64,000 nt of DNA, taken from contig MU839832.1 in the NCBI GenBank assembly GCA_030411725.1, positions 558,001-622,000 of the forward strand, in the 5' to 3' direction. The position numbers were made by a program, and so were the translations under genes. Below, one piece after another: positions 59,501-64,000 of the stretch. Under the pieces are notes generated by a model. It ran no database searches. It was given only the letters and a program-made list of their open reading frames with translations, and was not told where the DNA came from. The stretch's first letter is position 1; each line of letters starts with the position of its first letter. The stretch comes from Echria macrotheca. Taxonomy: Eukaryota; Ascomycota; Sordariomycetes; Sordariales; Schizotheciaceae.

Positions 59501-60052
59501 TTCCGCACCGACGAGACCACTCGGAAGCAGTTCGCCGGCCTCCTCGACGGCCACATCAACATCCAGGGGCCCAACAAGGTCAACGACGGCGACGACATGT
59601 TTGTGATTCGCCGCGCCATCATGCTTCGCTACATGCTCAACAAGCGCGGGCTCCAGGGAATGTTCGAGCCCGGGAGCGACGTGCTCAGAGCCCTGCTGAG
59701 AGTCCCCAGGCTGCGTCACGGTGCCCGCTCGCTGGAGACCATCTTGGCCATGAGCCGTATTCCTGGGGAGGGAGAGCAAGGGACAACTGGGGGGCAGAAA
59801 TACTTCCAGAGGGTCCATCTCCCCAAGGATAGCCAGCTCAAGCTGCATGTGGATTTGAAGTCGTGGCGGAAGTACCTTGATCGTTCTCCTCCGGCTGCCG
59901 GGCAGAACCAGAGTCCCGGGAAGAAGGAGGCTCAAGGTAAAGGCAAGGACGGCGAAGGCCTCGATGATGCGCAGAAGAGACATCGCCGTGCCGAGATCCA
60001 GTGGATTGTTCTGAGGCGTGGAGGGGGTTATAGGAAGGAGGACTTGTTCTAG
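56541..60052 (+). CDS. Large P-loop ATPase resembling bacterial AAA-type ATPases
   Basis: Four exons (56541-56699, 56740 or 56749-56985, 57074-57124, 57197-60052), all phase 0, give about 1103 aa. Residues ~1-195 resemble a beta-rich fungal domain (YVVKSFESFEQGDVVAEDGK, GDRIQVRVCARFKDWGISAK). A middle region follows (RLLVVLSSEAMVQGKPHLSW, HLLVRFGHEGAIYRD). The ATPase part has Walker A GRPGSGKS (~554-561) and Walker B VVFFDEFD (~616-623). After an insert comes a second, Walker B-like block, IVFFDNFG (~763), embedded in a more typical context (LGWLKSFLAPMQDGEFRD, HAIFVFIEGN, GPDFVSRLSG). A lid-like C-terminal region contains VIRRAIMLRYML and VPRLRHGARSLETILAMSR (~992). The middle and ATPase parts look like bacterial ATPases that occur with RyR domains; that match is from memory, not a search. 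The tail is basic. The role is unknown. Confidence 0.88.
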
Positions 60053-60424
60053 TCGGTCAAGGGTTTGCTCACTCACCTAGTCTGCGCTGATAGACTCGTA
60101 AAATTGCCGGGAGCCTCCCACAGAATTTTTCCTCTCAACTCTATTCCTCATTGTTTGTTGTCTGTCTACCCACCCAGACAGCTAGGTCTAATAGTCTTCG
60201 TTACCTACCTACCTACTAACCTCATAAACCATCACAACTTCCTCCACCTCCAACGGCCCCAGCTTACCTACCTACCTCCCCTCCTGTGAATAGCACATCC
60301 GAACAGAACGACAAGCATATAGACATATGCCAGACCAAACAGCCAGATAGCCCATTCTATACATGTATAATATTACAACGCTCCATACAAGTAACTATAC
60401 ACCCCTCTTCACCTCCCTCCCTCT
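60053..60424. other. Convergent 3' intergenic region with TACC repeats
   Basis: This is a short region between the ATPase gene and the mL46 gene. It has TTACCTACCTACCTAC (60201-60216) and TTACCTACCTACC (60264-60276). No gene is seen. Confidence 0.6.
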
Positions 60425-61651
60425 TCACCGGAGATCAAACATCCCCTTCACGCTCCGATAATACTCAACCGGCAGCACTTCCTTCAGCTCCTCCTTCGTC
60501 AACCACTTGAAATCCGTCAGACCATGCACATTCCCCGCGAGATCCGCCTGTCCCGCCATGATCCTCCCCTTCAGAAAGAAAATCTTTTCACCCTCACCCT
60601 CACCCTCCCCAACCTTCTTGACATGATGCGCAACCGGCACCCGCCCAACAATCCACGTATTCATATTCACCCCCGCCGATTCCGCAAGGACCCTCGCGGC
60701 AGTCTGTCCATGTCACCGTTAGCAACCATCTCCCCCAATTTTGTCTCCCAATCATCAAAAAACATACCTCATGCAAAACCTCATCCCCCCTAACCACCCC
60801 CTCCGGAAACCCCCACCACCCCTTGTCCCCGTCCCCCTCCCCCCTCTTCACAACCAAATACAAAGTCCTCTCCAACTCCCTATCCAACCTCCTCACATCC
60901 CCCACCTCATCAGCCCCCGTCCTCCTCGGCCCAGGCTTCTCGACAGCAACCCTCTCCTCAGCCGAGATCTCCTCGCCATCCTCGCTAACCCGCATCTCGG
61001 CATCCCTAAGCAACTTCTCCACCACAGTCCCGGGCTCGCTGGCCAGACTGCCCGTGAGCACCTCGTCGTTCCACCCCCGGCGCCCGCGCGGGTTATACCG
61101 CCCGATGTCCTTGGCCGCGACGCCGTGGCGCTCGCCGATCTTGAGGCGCCAGTCGAGCTCGGCGGCCGTGTCTTTGCGGAAGTAGAACTGGCGGCGGAAG
61201 GGGACCGCGAGGCGCTCGTCGAGGCGTTTTTGATACAAGTAAAATGAGGACTCGAAGGGGGTGGGCGTGCGCGTTAGCAGGGGCGCGCGCGTGAGGATGA
61301 GGGAGGATTTTATTGTGTACTGTTGCTGTTTCTGATCGGGGATGGGTGATGATGTCGTGGCAGGCTCGATCGGTGGTGTACTCGTCGTCGTCGTCGTCGT
61401 CGCGGTGTCGGCAAAGTATCGACGATGCTGCTGCTGCTGCGCGATGAATCGGGAGCCGGATGATGCTGCTGATGCTACTGCTGCTGATGAGGATCTTGAA
61501 GAAGAAAAACACTGGACGCAGACGGCCCTTCGAGAGTCTAGATCGGGGGTCAGCTTGCTCCTCCTTCGAACTGCAATGAATAAAAGATCATACTTCTCAT
61601 CAGCGCCGCCGCAACGACATTCCCTCCTCCCCGACTCGCCGCCGCCGCCAT
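60425..61651 (-). CDS. mrpl17: Mitochondrial ribosomal protein mL46 (yeast Mrpl17)
   Basis: Three exons (61651-61594, 61537-60768, 60703-60425) join in phases 1 and 0 to give 368 aa. The N-terminus MAAAASRGGGNVVAAALMRN followed by SRRAVCVQCFSSSRSS is a basic, Ser/Ala-rich mitochondrial targeting sequence. After a Gln/Thr-rich stretch the mL46 body follows: YTIKSSLILTRAPLLTRTPT, FESSFYLYQKRLDERLAVPF, RQFYFRKDTAAELDWRLKIG, then a Nudix-like region with KGWWGFPEGVVRGDEVLHE-TAARVLAES and VHGLTDFKWLTKEELKEVLP. mL46 sits in the large subunit of the mitochondrial ribosome; its Nudix fold is not known to be catalytic. The first intron (61538-61593, 56 bp) has GTATGA and a CTGAC branch site. Without it the frame reads upstream as a spurious N-terminus. 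Confidence 0.9.
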
Positions 61652-62790
61652 GATTTGAACGGCTCAATAAAATACAAACTGCTCAATGGGCTCACAGTTT
61701 GTTCTCTCTCCAAACCGGCGCAACCAAATTTATCGTCGGCCTTCTCTCTCCTAGGTAGGTACGCGAAAACGCGGACCTCAACTTTTTTCGGGAGCAGCTC
61801 CAAGCAAAAAGTGGGTCCGCCCTTAAAACTAAACTTCACACCGCCTACCCAATCAATTCGCCCCACTTTTCCACACCAGTCCCGTAACTATTTATTCCAC
61901 TCCCTCTCTCTCTTCCCTTCTCCTTCTTCTCTTTCCAATACCACGGCACGAATCCTTATCATCAGGACCCGTTTCACCTCCAAAACGTCCTGACCATTTA
62001 CACGTTGCCTAGACTGAATCACGAGCAGTCTTATTTTCGCTAGCGGAGCCTGCGCTTTTTCATAACCCACTGGGCCCCGTTAGATAGATTCTGCTCACAT
62101 CCTCCCACACGTGCATGCTCCTCCCATTTTGTGACAAGTCTCTAACTATTTCCATGGCCAGCCATCTTGGAAACCATGTGAATGTTTTTAACGAGATGGC
62201 GGAGTGAAGCGCATTATAGCCCAAATTTCATCGGGCACCTGGCACCCCCAACATTTCACATCATGACGCCTAGATTGACGTCTGAAGTCGAGATAATTTG
62301 AACGTGTGACTTTGGAACCTCCAAAGTCTGATAAATCTGTGAATCAGAACGCGACTATCGTACGGAGTACACCAGATGAAAGCCTTGACCTTCTTCCACC
62401 GCTCAACTCCACCCGCTCCAGCCGTGCGTCGACATGTCAACACCAAAAAACTCCAGTAGATGCCGTGAAAACAAAAAGCTTCGAACCAGCCCCGCCAAGC
62501 GCTATGTCATGCTATATACAGATTACCATACATGCGCCGCCCTTCAACCAGAACTCCCCCCCTCTGACTGGGTCAGAACCTTACAGGATATTGGGCCTCC
62601 CAGAAAACATGCCTTAGATGACGTTTGAAATAACAAATAACAAAACCTTATCGGCCACCTTCATCGCCGATCTCACCTCCCCGTGCCGATGCCTTGAAAC
62701 GCCGTATCATTCCCAAACCATAAATCATCAAGTCGTGATCATGGCCGTCTAGTGTGGTACATATATGGAAGCGCAGAATGGTGAACGCCG
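61652..62790. other. Intergenic region upstream of mL46
   Basis: This is the promoter of mL46 and the 3' region of the next minus-strand gene. It has CTAGGTAGGTACG at 61751-61763. Open frames are short and not protein-like (62306-62617). Confidence 0.45.
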
Positions 62791-64000
62791 TTAGGTCTTG
62801 ACCCCGGCAACCACCTTGTCCGCTCCGAGGCCCACAGTGGTCTTGTCAGTGATGAGCTCCGCAACGGCCTTGTCCACCTCATCGATCGCGAGCTTTCTCC
62901 AGCTTTGCCGGATGTCGTCGTTGATGGCATTCGGGTCTTGGACCTGCTTGTAAAGCATCTGAGAGATGTCGCGGTTGATGTTGACGTATTGCTCAGTCGT
63001 GAGCTTGCTCGACTTCCAATGCGGCTTCAGCGCACTACGAACAATGCCGCTGATGCTCTCCTTCACCCCGAGCGGAAGAGCCTTCGTGGGCGATGCATGT
63101 TCCGATCTCGTAGGCGACACGTGTTCCGATCTGGAGACCACCACCGGGTGGGTCCGACGAGGTCGCGGCTGCTGCAGCTCCGACGCTCCATTTCGACGGC
63201 CCCGGTGCTCCGAGTCGCTATTTTCCGGCGACGAATGGTTTTCCGTCTTGCGGTTGGGAGACGAGGATCTTGAGTGTTTATTGACCGATGATGACCGGGT
63301 CGGCGAGAAGTTTGCAGGCGGATAGACAGGTTGTATCAGCGTGCTCAGCGTCATCGCCGGAGAGCTCGGTCGCACCACAGGAACGGGAGCGGGCGAACTC
63401 GAGGATGCGCGCGAGGGCGAAGCAACAGGGGGTGACGGGGCGTCATTAACGCCTGAAAGTCGTCCATAAAGCGCTTCGATCTTCTCCTCGTCCGACGGTG
63501 TGCTCATTTCCACCTCCCGCAGGAGAGAGGAAAGGAAAGAAGGAGGTTCCGGGGCGTTCAGGGGTGCAGCCGGAGGACTCGCTTGGCCTGAATGATTTGC
63601 TGACGAGCTGCCGACTCCATTCACAACCGACGAGGATGATTCCCCATTTTGAGGCAGCAGCCTCCGAGTCCGCGGACGCTTGAGCTTTCTCTCGGGCTCT
63701 TGTTGCGGCTCGCTCGGCTCTGCCGTCCCTGACCGCGACTTTCGCTTGCGCGACTCCATCTCCGTATTCTCATCCCGCCTTGCCTTCTCGAGAGCGCCCC
63801 AAGCCATCTGGGCCTCCCGCGACTCCTGGCGCTGCGGCCGTGCGATAGGAGTCACTCTTCCAAGCACTCTAGGTATGTTCCTAGCAAAGACCTCGCGGGC
63901 GCCCACACGGCTGGCGATGTTCAGTCGCTGCTGCCACCGTTGGTTCTCGCGTCGTTCTCGCTCTCGCCGCTCTCGGTCGCGGATCTGCTGCGACCGCCGG
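62791..64000 (-). CDS. C-terminal part of a probable PHD/RING-finger-type nuclear protein (partial)
   Basis: The frame is open from the window edge (64000) to the stop at 62793-62791, giving about 402 residues without an intron; the start and N-terminal domains lie outside. The visible part begins with a very basic helix (DRERRERERRENQRWQQRL), followed by MAWGALEKARRDENTEME, ERKLKRPRTRRLL, and long Ser/Pro-rich disorder. It ends with a conserved-looking helical block (ESISGIVRSALKPHWKSSKL, TTEQYVNINRDISQMLYKQV, DDIRQSWRKLAIDEVDKAVA). This end resembles fungal PHD and RING finger proteins as I remember them, but the zinc domains that would prove it are not in view. The family call is therefore tentative; the frame is certain. 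Confidence 0.75.
   Translation of the reverse strand, partial: RRSQQIRDRERRERERRENQRWQQRLNIASRVGAREVFARNIPRVLGRVTPIARPQRQESREAQMAWGALEKARRDENTEMESRKRKSRSGTAEPSEPQQEPERKLKRPRTRRLLPQNGESSSSVVNGVGSSSANHSGQASPPAAPLNAPEPPSFLSSLLREVEMSTPSDEEKIEALYGRLSGVNDAPSPPVASPSRASSSSPAPVPVVRPSSPAMTLSTLIQPVYPPANFSPTRSSSVNKHSRSSSPNRKTENHSSPENSDSEHRGRRNGASELQQPRPRRTHPVVVSRSEHVSPTRSEHASPTKALPLGVKESISGIVRSALKPHWKSSKLTTEQYVNINRDISQMLYKQVQDPNAINDDIRQSWRKLAIDEVDKAVAELITDKTTVGLGADKVVAGVKT

Noticed and set aside
61538..61667. Unspliced N-terminus for mL46 starting at 61667
   Set aside because: It reads through an intron with a good donor, branch site and acceptor; the spliced form gives a proper mitochondrial targeting peptide.

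Overview
This window is nuclear DNA of a filamentous ascomycete, most probably a Sordariomycete. The evidence is short GT-AG introns (44-90 bp) with CTAAC/CTGAC-like branch sites just before the acceptor, GC-rich third codon positions, typical Pezizomycotina gene content (WSC-domain wall protein, Zn2Cys6 regulator, CorA-like proteins, NTF2/RRM protein) and intergenic spaces of 1-5 kb. I cannot name the genus. Gene models were spliced by hand from both strands, so exon limits are stated where they could be checked by frame.

Layout. 1-8.4 kb: protein phosphatase 1 catalytic subunit (+), a SelW/T/H-like (Rdx) protein (-) and the G-protein gamma subunit (-). 8.4-11.8 kb: translation factor eIF3a (+), whose first coding exon is only the ATG. 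14.2-20.3 kb: surface and transport genes: a two-WSC secreted protein (+), a CorA-like membrane protein (-) and a small secreted protein (-). 22.8-24.8 kb: a Zn2Cys6 transcription factor (-). 27.4-29.2 kb: a G3BP-like NTF2/RRM protein (+). A gene-poor 4.9 kb follows, then a PH-domain protein (+, 34.1-35.4 kb), the kinetochore protein Nnf1 (-, 36.4-37.7 kb, with an assembly gap inside its last intron), a broken gene (-, 38.2-39.8 kb), a cytochrome b561-like membrane protein (-) with a GC-AG intron, an internally duplicated 280-aa protein (+), a secreted protein with an in-frame ORF after its stop (+), a Q-rich 820-aa protein (+), a tRNA-Thr with intron (-), a 274-aa helical protein (-), a large P-loop ATPase (+) that resembles bacterial ATPases, mitochondrial ribosomal protein mL46 (-) and the C-terminal part of a likely PHD/RING protein (-) that runs off the right edge.

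Most genes are unlinked housekeeping functions: signalling (PP1, G gamma, PH protein), translation (eIF3a, mL46, tRNA), mitosis (Nnf1) and surface/secretion (WSC, two secreted proteins). I see no biosynthetic cluster, transposon or CRISPR. The most unusual locus is 54.4-60.1 kb, where an unrecognised helical protein lies divergently from a ~1100-aa single-P-loop ATPase with two Walker B-like blocks. Other points of interest are the broken gene at 38.2-39.8 kb, the acidic ORF after the TAG at 47101, and the two unusual introns (eIF3a, cytochrome b561-like).
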